From assembly GCF_021491375.1 (NCBI RefSeq), contig NZ_JAKEVY010000001.1:868001-932000 (forward strand): a stretch of 64,000 bases of DNA. Reading direction: 5' to 3'. A program made the position numbers and the translations under genes. The DNA is from Flavihumibacter fluminis. GTDB lineage: Bacteria; Bacteroidota; Bacteroidia; Chitinophagales; Chitinophagaceae. The notes under the pieces were generated by a model that saw only the letters and a program-made list of their open reading frames with translations, was not told the origin of the DNA and did not search any database. This document shows, piece by piece, positions 34,743-46,375 of this stretch; position 1 is the first letter of the stretch, and the number at the start of each line of letters is the position of its first letter.

Positions 34743-37313
34743 ATGTTCAGTAAACGATTGCTTGTTTTATTACTTCTCACGAATCCTACGGTCTCCAGGG
34801 CGCAACTGCCAGTATCAGTTGATGCCAATACCAATTATGATCTTGCCGGAGCTGCCATTCTGGTAGATTCAACAGACCATGAGGTAGTGAAAAAGGCTGC
34901 TTTTTTTTTAGCCTCCGATCTGCAATCGGTTACAACCAGGGAGAGTAATGTCATATTTATACCTGGAAAAGATTCGCAGGCAACTATTGTTATTGGGAGC
35001 CTTGATAAATCAGCCTTACTGAAAAAAATGATTCGGCAATACCGGATTTTAACTACTGATCTAAATGGCCAGTGGGAAGGTTATAAAATGCTCACAGTTC
35101 AAGATGCCGGTCAACACCTGCTGTTTATCATTGGCAGTGATCGTCGCGGTGCAGCCTATGGCGCCATGGAAATCAGCAGGCGCATTGGTGTATCGCCCTG
35201 GATCTGGTGGGCTGATGTTCCGGTGCGAAAAAAGATGCAGGTATTGATCGCCCGCGATTCTATCCTGCAGGATGCCCCAAAAGTGAAATACCGCGGCATT
35301 TTCATCAACGATGAAGCGCCTGCCTTAAGTAGTTGGAGCAAAGAAAAATTCGGCGGTTTCAATTCCGGATTTTATGAACGGGTATTTGAACTGATGCTGC
35401 GACTCCGGTCCAACTATATCTGGCCCGCCATGTGGGGAAATGCATTTTATGACGATGATTCACTCAACATAAAAGTAGCAGATGACTATGCGATTGTTAT
35501 CGGCACCTCTCATCACGAACCGCTGATGCGCGCGCATGATGAATGGAGACGCTATGGCAAAAAACGGTTATGGAATTATGATAGCACTAAAGCAGGCTTG
35601 CAGGAATTCTGGACTTCCGGCATGAAGCGTGCATGGAATGAAAAAATTGTGACTGTGGGTATGCGCGGTGATGGCGATGAACCCATGAGTCGCGAAACCG
35701 CCACCGCACTACTGGAAAGAATCGTAAAAGATCAACGCAGCATCATTTCCAAAACTACCGGCAAACCTGCTTCCCAAACTCCGCAGCTCTGGGCTCTGTA
35801 CAAAGAAGTTCAGGACTATTACCGAAAGGGAATGCGGGTACCCGATGACGTTACCCTGCTTCTTTGTGATGACAACTGGGGGAACCTGCGCATGTTACCT
35901 AAACCTGGCGAACCAACCCGAAAAGGAGGTTATGGTATCTATTATCACTTCGATTATGTAGGTGGGCCCCGTAATTACAAATGGATCAACACCAATCCCT
36001 TGCCCCGGATCTGGGAACAAATGAACCTCGCCTGGCAGCACGGTGTAAAGCAGATATGGATTGTAAACGTGGGTGATATCAAGCCCATGGAATTTCCCAT
36101 TTCCTTTTTCCTCGATTATGCCTGGAATCCGGATCGTATTGGCGCAGATGATCTTTTCGAATATACCAGGCAGTGGGCTGCACAACAGTTTTGTAGTACC
36201 CATTCAGATGCCATCGCGCAGCTACTGGCAGCCTATGGAAAATTCAATAGTCGCCGTAAACCGGAACTACTGGATCAAAACACCTACAGCTTTAACTACA
36301 ATGAATGGGAAACAGTAGTTGCTGACTTTACTGCCCTAAAAGAAAAAGCAGAACAGATCCAACTGGCCCTTGCGCCTGAATTCCAGGACGCTTATTTTCA
36401 ACTGGTCTTGCATCCCATTGCGGCCAGTTCCAATCTTTATCAGCTTTATCAACAGGTAGCCCTAAACCACAAAGCTTTTGCAGAAAAGTCAGTCTCAACG
36501 AATTATCATGCTGAAAAAGCAAGGGAGTTTTATGAGCGCGATTCTCTTATCACATTGGCATATCATCGTATCAACAATGGTAAATGGAATCATATGATGA
36601 GCCAAACCCATATCGGTTATACCTATTGGCAACAGCCACCGGTGAATAAAATACCAAACTTAAAAACCCTTCCACCCGACACAGATTATCAAACCCTGTC
36701 AGACACCCTTATTCAGATTGCAAAAGCCCCTTTCCCAGAGAACCTCAACTACCCGGCCTTTTTTGAATTCAATGGCGTTGTATCAATGGAGGCTACCAAC
36801 TTTTCCAGAAAACAGGAAACAGCTGAAATTCAGTGGAAAAAATTGCCGGATCATGGCAGAACAGGTGACGCGATTACATCTTTTCCTGTGACAGCAGCAG
36901 AAAGCAAACTAAATGAAAACACACCCTTTCTGGAATATGAATTTTATACCTACAGCCTGGACAGCATTACCCTCCATGCCTATTTCTCGCCCAGCCTGAA
37001 TTTTTATGGCTCGGATAACGGTCTGCAGTATGCGATTTCAATTGATGAAGAGCAACCGCAGCTAATCAGCCTGAATAAGGAAGATAAAACCAGTATCAGC
37101 GGCATCTGGAACAAATGGGTAGCCGATAACTGTATCGTGAAAACGAGTCGCCATTTTCTTTCTCAGCCTGGCAAACACCGGGTTCGTTTCTGGAGAGTCA
37201 GCAACGGAGTGGTGTTGCAAAACCTGGTGCTGGACCTGGGCGGACTGAAACCATCTTACCTGGGCGCGCCAGAAACCCGTATACCATCTTCTCAACTACT
37301 AATTGCCAAATAA
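34743..37313 (+). CDS. GH115 xylan alpha-1,2-glucuronidase
   Basis: An 856-residue glycoside hydrolase 115 enzyme. Unlike GH67 it can remove (methyl)glucuronic acid from internal residues of xylan. A signal peptide is present (about 20 residues, ending VSRAQ). Family blocks include DRRGAAYGAMEISRRIGVSPWIWWADVP-type region near residue 130-155, YRGIFINDEAPALSSWS, LRLRSNYIWPAMWGNAFYDDD, IGTSHHEPLMRAHDEW, VGMRGDGDEPMS and IWIVNVGDIKPMEFPI. The C-terminal beta domain is included. Complete length. It lies 9 bp after the SDR gene. Confidence 0.96.
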   Translation: MFSKRLLVLLLLTNPTVSRAQLPVSVDANTNYDLAGAAILVDSTDHEVVKKAAFFLASDLQSVTTRESNVIFIPGKDSQATIVIGSLDKSALLKKMIRQYRILTTDLNGQWEGYKMLTVQDAGQHLLFIIGSDRRGAAYGAMEISRRIGVSPWIWWADVPVRKKMQVLIARDSILQDAPKVKYRGIFINDEAPALSSWSKEKFGGFNSGFYERVFELMLRLRSNYIWPAMWGNAFYDDDSLNIKVADDYAIVIGTSHHEPLMRAHDEWRRYGKKRLWNYDSTKAGLQEFWTSGMKRAWNEKIVTVGMRGDGDEPMSRETATALLERIVKDQRSIISKTTGKPASQTPQLWALYKEVQDYYRKGMRVPDDVTLLLCDDNWGNLRMLPKPGEPTRKGGYGIYYHFDYVGGPRNYKWINTNPLPRIWEQMNLAWQHGVKQIWIVNVGDIKPMEFPISFFLDYAWNPDRIGADDLFEYTRQWAAQQFCSTHSDAIAQLLAAYGKFNSRRKPELLDQNTYSFNYNEWETVVADFTALKEKAEQIQLALAPEFQDAYFQLVLHPIAASSNLYQLYQQVALNHKAFAEKSVSTNYHAEKAREFYERDSLITLAYHRINNGKWNHMMSQTHIGYTYWQQPPVNKIPNLKTLPPDTDYQTLSDTLIQIAKAPFPENLNYPAFFEFNGVVSMEATNFSRKQETAEIQWKKLPDHGRTGDAITSFPVTAAESKLNENTPFLEYEFYTYSLDSITLHAYFSPSLNFYGSDNGLQYAISIDEEQPQLISLNKEDKTSISGIWNKWVADNCIVKTSRHFLSQPGKHRVRFWRVSNGVVLQNLVLDLGGLKPSYLGAPETRIPSSQLLIAK

Positions 37314-37320
37314 AAAAATC

Positions 37321-38433
37321 ATGAAAAAATTCTTACTGAACAGCACAATAGCAGCGTTTGTAGTTCTGGGAATCGCCGGCTGTGGCACACAGAAATCAAA
37401 CGCAGAGGCTGAACAAGGATTAAAAGACGCCTATCGATCCGACTTCCTGATCGGTGCTGCACTTAACAAACCTCAGATTGAAGAAACTGATGCCAAAAGC
37501 AACGCTTTGATCCTCCGGCAGTTCAATGCAGTGACACCTGAAAATTGTATGAAAGCAGAAAACATTCACCCCGAATGGGATCGCTACGATTTTGAGCTGG
37601 CTGATAAGTTAGTGGCCTACAGTCAGAAAAACAACCTGCAACTGAATGGTCACACCCTAATCTGGCATAGCCAGTTGCCTGCGTTTGCCAATCAGATTCA
37701 AAACCTGGATTCTTTTAAAACATTTTTTGAAAACCATATTAACACAGTGGCATCCCGATTCAGTGGTAAAATCTTCTCCTGGGATGTGGTGAATGAAGCA
37801 CTCAATGAAGATGGCACACTACGCAATTCCATCTTTCTTCAAAAAATGGGACCGGATTATATCACAGAAGCATTTCGTTTGGCAGCAAAAGCTTCACCAA
37901 ATACAGAATTGTATTACAATGATTATAACAACGAGCAACCTCAGAAAAGAGCTGGCTGTATCGAACTGATAAAAAAAGTGCAGGCCGCTGGAGTGCGTAT
38001 TGATGGCGTTGGTATCCAGGGGCACTGGCATTTGGGTAAAGTCCCGTTCAAAGAAATTGAAGAAAGCATACTCGCCTACCATGAACTGGGTTTAAAAGTA
38101 ATGATTACCGAACTGGATATTGAAGTATTACCACGTAATTTCCAGGGAGCTGATGTGGCACAGCGAATGGCAAGCGACCCTTCCCTGAATCCTTATGCCC
38201 AGGGAATTCCGGACAGCATACTCCAACAACAGGCTACCGATTATGAAAACCTGTTCAAACTTTTCCTGAAGCATAAAGACAAAATCACTCGCGTAACATT
38301 TTGGGGAGTGGATGATGGCCAAAGCTGGCTCAATGGCTGGCCGGTGCCGGGCAGAACCAATTACCCCCTGCTCTTCGATCGCCAGTTAGAACCTAAAGCC
38401 GCCTATCACAAACTGATGGGTTTAAAAAAATAA
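37321..38433 (+). CDS. GH10 endo-1,4-beta-xylanase lipoprotein
   Basis: A 370-residue GH10 xylanase that cuts the xylan backbone. The start is the ATG at 37321, 7 bp after the GH115 stop. A lipoprotein signal peptide ends in the lipobox GIAGC (Cys21), so the enzyme is membrane-anchored, probably at the outer membrane. The TIM-barrel catalytic residues are the acid/base Glu159 in SWDVVNEAL and the nucleophile Glu264 in MITELDIEV. Also GHTLIWHSQLP and the substrate-site TFWGVDDGQSWLNGWP are visible. No carbohydrate-binding module is present. Confidence 0.97.
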   Translation: MKKFLLNSTIAAFVVLGIAGCGTQKSNAEAEQGLKDAYRSDFLIGAALNKPQIEETDAKSNALILRQFNAVTPENCMKAENIHPEWDRYDFELADKLVAYSQKNNLQLNGHTLIWHSQLPAFANQIQNLDSFKTFFENHINTVASRFSGKIFSWDVVNEALNEDGTLRNSIFLQKMGPDYITEAFRLAAKASPNTELYYNDYNNEQPQKRAGCIELIKKVQAAGVRIDGVGIQGHWHLGKVPFKEIEESILAYHELGLKVMITELDIEVLPRNFQGADVAQRMASDPSLNPYAQGIPDSILQQQATDYENLFKLFLKHKDKITRVTFWGVDDGQSWLNGWPVPGRTNYPLLFDRQLEPKAAYHKLMGLKK

Positions 38434-38442
38434 ATCCCGCTC

Positions 38443-39882
38443 ATGAACACAACCAATCAACGGTTATCTATAACCGAAAAGCTGGGATACAGCCTGGGCG
38501 ACCTGGCCGCCAACCTGGTCTTTCAAACCCTCATGACCTATCTCGCCTATTTTTATACCGATATATACGGATTGGAAACGCAGCACGCTTCCGCTATCAT
38601 CCTGGCCGTGGGATTGATTGCAGCTTTTGCCTTTAATCCAATTATTGGGGCCATTGCTGACCGTACGGTTTCCAGATGGGGCAAATTTCGTCCCTGGATC
38701 CTGTGGACAGCTATCCCTCTTGGTGTAGTGTCCTTACTGGCCTTCAGTACACCTGATTTTTCCTATAAAGGCAAACTGATTTATGCCGCCATCACCTATA
38801 CCTTGCTGTTATTACTCTACGCGGCAAACAATCCGCCCTACTCAGCCCTGAGTGGTGTGATCACCGGTGATATGAAAGAGCGCAACAGTCTTTCTTCCTA
38901 TAGGTTTGTAGCTGTGATGTTTGCACAGTTTTTTGTGCAGGTATTTATGTTACCCATTATTGAATCTGCAGGTAAAGGAGATAAGGCGGCAGGTATTGAA
39001 ATTGTCATGACCTGGCTGGCCATTATTGGTACGCTATTGTTGCTTATAACGTTTATCAGTACCCGAGAACGAATTGTTCCCAAACCAGAACAAAAATCAA
39101 GTGTGGCGCAGGATCTGAAGGACCTATCCTCAAACAGGCCCTGGTTACTTATGTTAGTACTCACCACCCTGGTATTTATCACCCTGGCGATGAAAGGCGG
39201 CTCCTATGTCTACTATTTCAAAAACTATGTAAACAGTCAGGCACTTACGGAATTCATCCAACCGATCCTGAATGGTTTACAGTCCATGGGAATAAATTTC
39301 TTTGGAGAAGATTCCGTATCAGCAGGTTTTGGTTTGTTTAATGCTGGTGGCATTTTATTCATGATTGTGGGCATCATGCTCTCCAAAGGATTTGCAGATA
39401 AATATGGCAAGCGCGATGTATTTGGCTGGGCACTTTTTATATCAACTCTTTTTATCCTGTTCTTTTATTTTTATGCACCAGATGCCATCGGTTTGATATT
39501 TGGCTCGCAAATATTGCATGGATTCTTTTATGGCCTGACCATTCCCCTGCTCTGGGCCATGATTGCAGATGTGGCAGATTACAGTGAATGGAAAACCAAT
39601 CGCCGTGCTACAGCGATTATTTTTTCGGCTATGATGGTTGGGTTAAAAGTAGGACTCAGTGTTGGCAGCGCACTGGTTACCTGGATTCTTGGTTTGTACC
39701 GGTACCAGGCCAACAGCGATGCCACGCAAACAGCTACCGCAGTGAATGGCACCAAACTATTAGTAAGCATTTATCCTTCCATTCCTTTTTTTATCGGGAT
39801 TGGGCTGCTTTTTTTTTACGAGATCAATAAGTCTATGGAAAACCAGATTGAAAACGAACTTAAACAACGAAGAACAACCTAA
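38443..39882 (+). CDS. GPH-family sugar:cation symporter (MFS, MelB-like)
   Basis: A 479-residue twelve-helix transporter of the glycoside-pentoside-hexuronide:cation symporter family. Diagnostic parts: EKLGYSLGDLAANLVFQTLMTYLAYFYTD at the N-terminus, GAIADRTVSRWGKFRPWILW between helices 2 and 3, PYSALSGVITGDMKERNSLSSYRF in the middle, and MIADVADYSEWKTNRRATAIIFS in the second half. It probably imports xylooligosaccharides, xylose or aldouronic acids across the inner membrane. The following GH43 lacks a signal peptide and can process imported product. Confidence 0.95.
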   Translation: MNTTNQRLSITEKLGYSLGDLAANLVFQTLMTYLAYFYTDIYGLETQHASAIILAVGLIAAFAFNPIIGAIADRTVSRWGKFRPWILWTAIPLGVVSLLAFSTPDFSYKGKLIYAAITYTLLLLLYAANNPPYSALSGVITGDMKERNSLSSYRFVAVMFAQFFVQVFMLPIIESAGKGDKAAGIEIVMTWLAIIGTLLLLITFISTRERIVPKPEQKSSVAQDLKDLSSNRPWLLMLVLTTLVFITLAMKGGSYVYYFKNYVNSQALTEFIQPILNGLQSMGINFFGEDSVSAGFGLFNAGGILFMIVGIMLSKGFADKYGKRDVFGWALFISTLFILFFYFYAPDAIGLIFGSQILHGFFYGLTIPLLWAMIADVADYSEWKTNRRATAIIFSAMMVGLKVGLSVGSALVTWILGLYRYQANSDATQTATAVNGTKLLVSIYPSIPFFIGIGLLFFYEINKSMENQIENELKQRRTT

Positions 39883-39891
39883 CCATATACT

Positions 39892-40913
39892 ATGGATATT
39901 CAACAACTCAAGCGCAAAGCAATATCCCAACCGCTGGTGGAGCATATTTACACAGCTGATCCATCAGCGCATGTATTTAATGGAAAGATTTTTATCTATC
40001 CTTCCCATGATGTGGAATCCAATATCCCATTTGATGACCTGGGCAGTCATTTTGCGATGGAAGACTATCATGTATTGTCCATGGAAGATCCCGGTGCAAA
40101 GGCAGTGGATCATGGTTGTGCCTTACACCTGAGCGAGGTACCCTGGGCGTCTCAACAGTTGTGGGCACCCGATGCCGCAGAAAAAGATGGGAACTATTAC
40201 CTGTTTTTTCCGGCGAAAGACAAAGAAGGTGTTTTTCGTATAGGGGTCGCAGTGAGTGAATCACCCGTGGGCCCTTTTACTGCACAACCGGAACCCATCA
40301 ATAACAGTTTTTCCATCGACCCGGCTGTTTTTAAGGATAGCGATGGCAGCTATTATATGTATTTTGGCGGTATATGGGGCGGACAATTACAACGTTGGCG
40401 GACCGGGCAATTTAAGGCCGAAGGAGAAGGTCCCTTTGCGCACCTGCCCGCGGATATGGAGCCTGCTCTTTGTCCAAAAGTGGCTCGCCTGCGGGATGAT
40501 CTGCTGGAGTTTACTGAGCTCCCACGCGATTTGCAGATCCTGGATGAAAAGGGTCGGCCTATACTGGAAGGAGATAAGGACCGGCGCTTCTTTGAAGCAA
40601 GCTGGATGCATACCTACAAAGGGAAATATTATTTCTCCTATTCCACCGGCGATACCCATTTCATTTGTTATGCCATCGGTGATTCACCTTACGGTCCTTT
40701 TACCTATACTGGCAGAATCCTGGAACCGGTGATTGGCTGGACATCCCATCACTCCATCTGTGAGTTTAATGGGAAATGGTATCTTTTCTATCACGATAGC
40801 AGTTTAAGTGAGGGTGTTACTCATTTAAGATCAGTAAAGGTTACAGAACTGAATCATGATGAAAACGGACGCATTCAAACTATAGACCCCTATTCAAAAA
40901 AAGCATTCCGGTT

Positions 40914-40920
<7 letters not shown>
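39892..40920 (+). CDS. GH43 glycoside hydrolase, cytoplasmic (beta-xylosidase/arabinofuranosidase type)
   Basis: A 342-residue five-bladed beta-propeller hydrolase. The catalytic base Asp is in YTADPSAHVFNG (residue about 24), the pKa-modulating Asp in FSIDPAVFKD, and the general acid Glu in FFEASWMHTYKGKYYFSYS. No signal peptide is visible, so it acts in the cytoplasm on oligosaccharides delivered by the GPH symporter encoded just upstream. Specificity (xylosidase or arabinofuranosidase) cannot be told by eye. Its stop overlaps the ATG of the next gene (ATGGTAA), indicating translational coupling. Confidence 0.94.
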
Positions 40921-43654
<2,734 letters not shown>

Positions 43655-43658
43655 GAAA

Positions 43659-45242
43659 ATGATCAAACAGTCCAGCAAACTACTATTACTTTTACTATTG
43701 GTAATCTTTGCCAACTCTGCGCAAACACAGAAAACAGCAACCAATCCGATTGTTTACGCAGATGTTCCAGACATGTCCATGATAAGGGTTGGCAATGTCT
43801 ATTACATGAGCAGTACAACCATGCATATGAGTCCAGGTGTTCCCATCATGAAATCGACTGACCTGGTTAACTGGCGTATTGTTAATTATGCTTATGACAC
43901 CCTCGCAGAGGTGGATGCGTTAACACTTAAAAATGGTAAAAATGCCTATGGCGCAGGATCCTGGGCAAGCAGCCTACGCTATCACAAGGGAGTTTACTAT
44001 GTTACTACATTTGCATCCACCACGGGGAAAACATACATCTTTACTACATCCGATATTGAAAAAGGATCCTGGAAAAGAATCCAGTTTCAACCAAGTTTGC
44101 ATGATCATACACTATTCTTTGATGATGATGGCAAAGCCTATATGCTTTATGGCAATGGCAAACTCAGCCTGGTTGAACTAAAGCCCGATCTGTCCGGTAT
44201 TGAACCCGCAGGTTTCCATCAGGTTGTGATTGAAAATGCAAGTCTTCCTGCTGGCACTAATATCGGTCTGGGAGCTGAGGGATCGCAACTATACAAGGTT
44301 AATGGATATTACTACCTGTTTAACATCACATGGCCCCGGGGTGGGATGCGTACAGTGATCGTTCATCGTTCAAAAAAAATCACGGGCCCTTATAAAGGTA
44401 AACTTGTTTTGCAGGATAGAGGAATAGCACAAGGCGGACTTATAAATAAGCCAAATGGCAACTGGTATGCCTACCTGTTTCAGGACCATGGTGCAGTTGG
44501 CAGGATTCCTTATCTGGTACCAGTAAAATGGGTAAACGACTGGCCAGTTTTAGGTGAAAACGGAAAGGTACCCATGACACTAAATCTGCCCCCGAATCAA
44601 TCGCTGGTTCCTGGTATCGTTGCATCTGATAATTTCACCCGAAAACGCAAAGAACGGGATCTGCCACTGGTTTGGCAATGGAATCACAATCCTGATAATT
44701 CCTTGTGGTCAGTGAAATCACGGAAAGGTTTTCTTCGCTTAACCACAGGTAGAATTGACACCAGTTTGCTAACAGCTCGAAACACTTTAACCCAGCGAAC
44801 GTTTGGTCCACAAGCTGAGGCCAGTATTGAAATCGATTGCTTGCACATGAACAATGGTGATATTGCCGGATTAGCCCTGCTGCAAAAAAACTATGGATGG
44901 GTCGGAATCAAAAAAATCAGGGAAACTTATCATCTCCAAATGCTCAATAGCTCAACCGGATCCCCGGAAGTGGTTGCTGACATTCCTATACAACAATCAA
45001 CGATACATCTCCGTGCCAGTTGTGATTTTACCAACAAAACGGATACAGCGCATTTCTCTTACAGTCTTGATGGTCAGACCTGGAACCACATCGGCACCAC
45101 ACTGAAAATGAGCTATACCCTGCCACATTTTATGGGTTATCGCTTCGCCCTTTTCAATTTCTCCACTGTACAGCCCGGAGGATTTGTCGATTTTAATCAT
45201 TTCAACCTTTCACCTGACCGGTGGCCCCGGTCGGGTGAATGA
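43659..45242 (+). CDS. GH43 beta-xylosidase-like with C-terminal concanavalin-like domain, secreted
   Basis: A 527-residue two-domain enzyme. A signal peptide (about 24 residues) is followed by the GH43 propeller (residues about 28-310): base Asp in VYADVPDMSMIRVGNVYYMSS, the segment LHDHTLFFDDDGKAYMLYG, and acid Glu in GAEGSQLYKVNGYYYLF. The C-terminal part (about 325-525) is a beta-xylosidase-type concanavalin A-like domain (QRTFGPQAEASIEIDC, FALFNFSTVQPGGFVDFNHF). Domain order is normal for xylosidases acting on xylooligosaccharides. It is probably periplasmic, in contrast to the cytoplasmic GH43 at 39892. Confidence 0.93.
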   Translation: MIKQSSKLLLLLLLVIFANSAQTQKTATNPIVYADVPDMSMIRVGNVYYMSSTTMHMSPGVPIMKSTDLVNWRIVNYAYDTLAEVDALTLKNGKNAYGAGSWASSLRYHKGVYYVTTFASTTGKTYIFTTSDIEKGSWKRIQFQPSLHDHTLFFDDDGKAYMLYGNGKLSLVELKPDLSGIEPAGFHQVVIENASLPAGTNIGLGAEGSQLYKVNGYYYLFNITWPRGGMRTVIVHRSKKITGPYKGKLVLQDRGIAQGGLINKPNGNWYAYLFQDHGAVGRIPYLVPVKWVNDWPVLGENGKVPMTLNLPPNQSLVPGIVASDNFTRKRKERDLPLVWQWNHNPDNSLWSVKSRKGFLRLTTGRIDTSLLTARNTLTQRTFGPQAEASIEIDCLHMNNGDIAGLALLQKNYGWVGIKKIRETYHLQMLNSSTGSPEVVADIPIQQSTIHLRASCDFTNKTDTAHFSYSLDGQTWNHIGTTLKMSYTLPHFMGYRFALFNFSTVQPGGFVDFNHFNLSPDRWPRSGE

Positions 45243-45271
45243 ACTACCTTAGATGTCAAAACTATTAACCC

Positions 45272-46315
45272 ATGCGCTGGAGCCCACTGATCTGTTTTGC
45301 TATTTTATTCACCACCTGCACCAATCCGGTCCATCAAAAGTTTCCAAGCGTAACGATTCTGAAACAGGAAAACATTGTTGACAGTCCGCTTTTTGCAAGT
45401 TGCCACGCTTCCACAATTGTGGATCTTCCGGGCAACCGACTGCTAGCCGCCTGGTTCGCAGGTCCGCATGAATCACATAAGGAAGTAATCATCTATACTG
45501 CTACCCTTGAAAATGGAATCTGGAGCCAGCCGCAGCCCGTTGCTGATGGCATTATCAATGACACGTTGCGTTATCCTACCTGGAATCCTGTGTTATTCCG
45601 CACCCAATCCGGTAAACTTGCGCTGTTTTATAAAGTAGGTCCCAACCCACGCGAATGGTGGGGCGAATACAAAATTTCCAATGATGAGGGCAAAACCTGG
45701 TCAGCAGCTATCAAACTACCCGAAGGCATCCTGGGACCAATTAAGAACAAACCCATTCAACTTAAAGATGGATCTATTCTGCACCCATCAAGTACCGAAA
45801 GCCTCGACGAAAAAATCTGGCATATCCATCTTGAAAAATCTGACAGCAATTTCCAGAACTGGAGCCGCATCAATATCAATAACGATAGTTTCGGTGTAAT
45901 ACAACCCAGTATACTTTCCTATCCTAACGGAGACCTGCAGTTGCTTTCCAGGAGCCGTCAGAATTACATCATACAAACCTGGTCTAAAGACAAGGGTGCT
46001 ACCTGGGGGGGGCTTACCAAAACCAGTCTTCCTAATCCCAATGCAGGTTCAGATGCTGTAACGCTTCACAATGGCTGGCAATTACTCGTGTACAATCCGC
46101 TTCCAGCAGGTAAAGACTGGTGGAATGGCAGAAACCGTCTCAATGTGGCTGTGTCAAAAGACGGTAGCAGTTGGCAGGAAATTCTTGAACTGGAAAATCA
46201 TCCGGAAGGCGAATATAGTTATCCGGCTGTTATACAAGACCGTGATAATATAATTCATATAACTTATACGCACGACCGAAAAAATATCCGGTACGTTTCC
46301 CTGCAGGTAAAATAA
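45272..46315 (+). CDS. BNR/sialidase-fold lipoprotein, probable glycan-active enzyme
   Basis: A 347-residue protein with a lipoprotein-like signal peptide (cysteine near residue 16, LFTTC) and a six-bladed sialidase-type propeller (BNR_2 family). Three Asp-box motifs are visible: SNDEGKTWSAA, SKDKGATWGGL and SKDGSSWQEIL. It begins with HASTIVDLPGNRLLAAWFAGPHE, typical of proteins annotated as exo-alpha-sialidase in plant-glycan loci. Sialic acid does not fit xylan, so the real substrate may be a uronic acid or other xylan decoration. It is the last gene of the cluster. A run of eight Gs encodes part of the second Asp-box. Confidence 0.8.
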   Translation: MRWSPLICFAILFTTCTNPVHQKFPSVTILKQENIVDSPLFASCHASTIVDLPGNRLLAAWFAGPHESHKEVIIYTATLENGIWSQPQPVADGIINDTLRYPTWNPVLFRTQSGKLALFYKVGPNPREWWGEYKISNDEGKTWSAAIKLPEGILGPIKNKPIQLKDGSILHPSSTESLDEKIWHIHLEKSDSNFQNWSRININNDSFGVIQPSILSYPNGDLQLLSRSRQNYIIQTWSKDKGATWGGLTKTSLPNPNAGSDAVTLHNGWQLLVYNPLPAGKDWWNGRNRLNVAVSKDGSSWQEILELENHPEGEYSYPAVIQDRDNIIHITYTHDRKNIRYVSLQVK

Positions 46316-46342
46316 AAATACCCCCTTGCCTGGGCAAGAGGG
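46315..46342 (-). terminator. Hairpin between convergent genes, terminator for the T9SS gene
   Basis: CCCCTTGCC/GGCAAGaGGG arms (46322-46342, one bulged base). On the minus strand the stem is followed by TATTTTTATTTT, a good U tract, so it ends the transcript of the large minus-strand gene at 46376 and overlaps the end region of the plus-strand cluster. Confidence 0.7.
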
Positions 46343-46375
46343 CCGGGTCTCACCTTCTGGTATGTGGACCACTAC

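Noticed and set aside
45272-46315. Confident call as a true sialidase
   Set aside because: The Asp-box propeller is shared by many non-sialidases and the xylan context argues against sialic acid; only a fold-level call is made.
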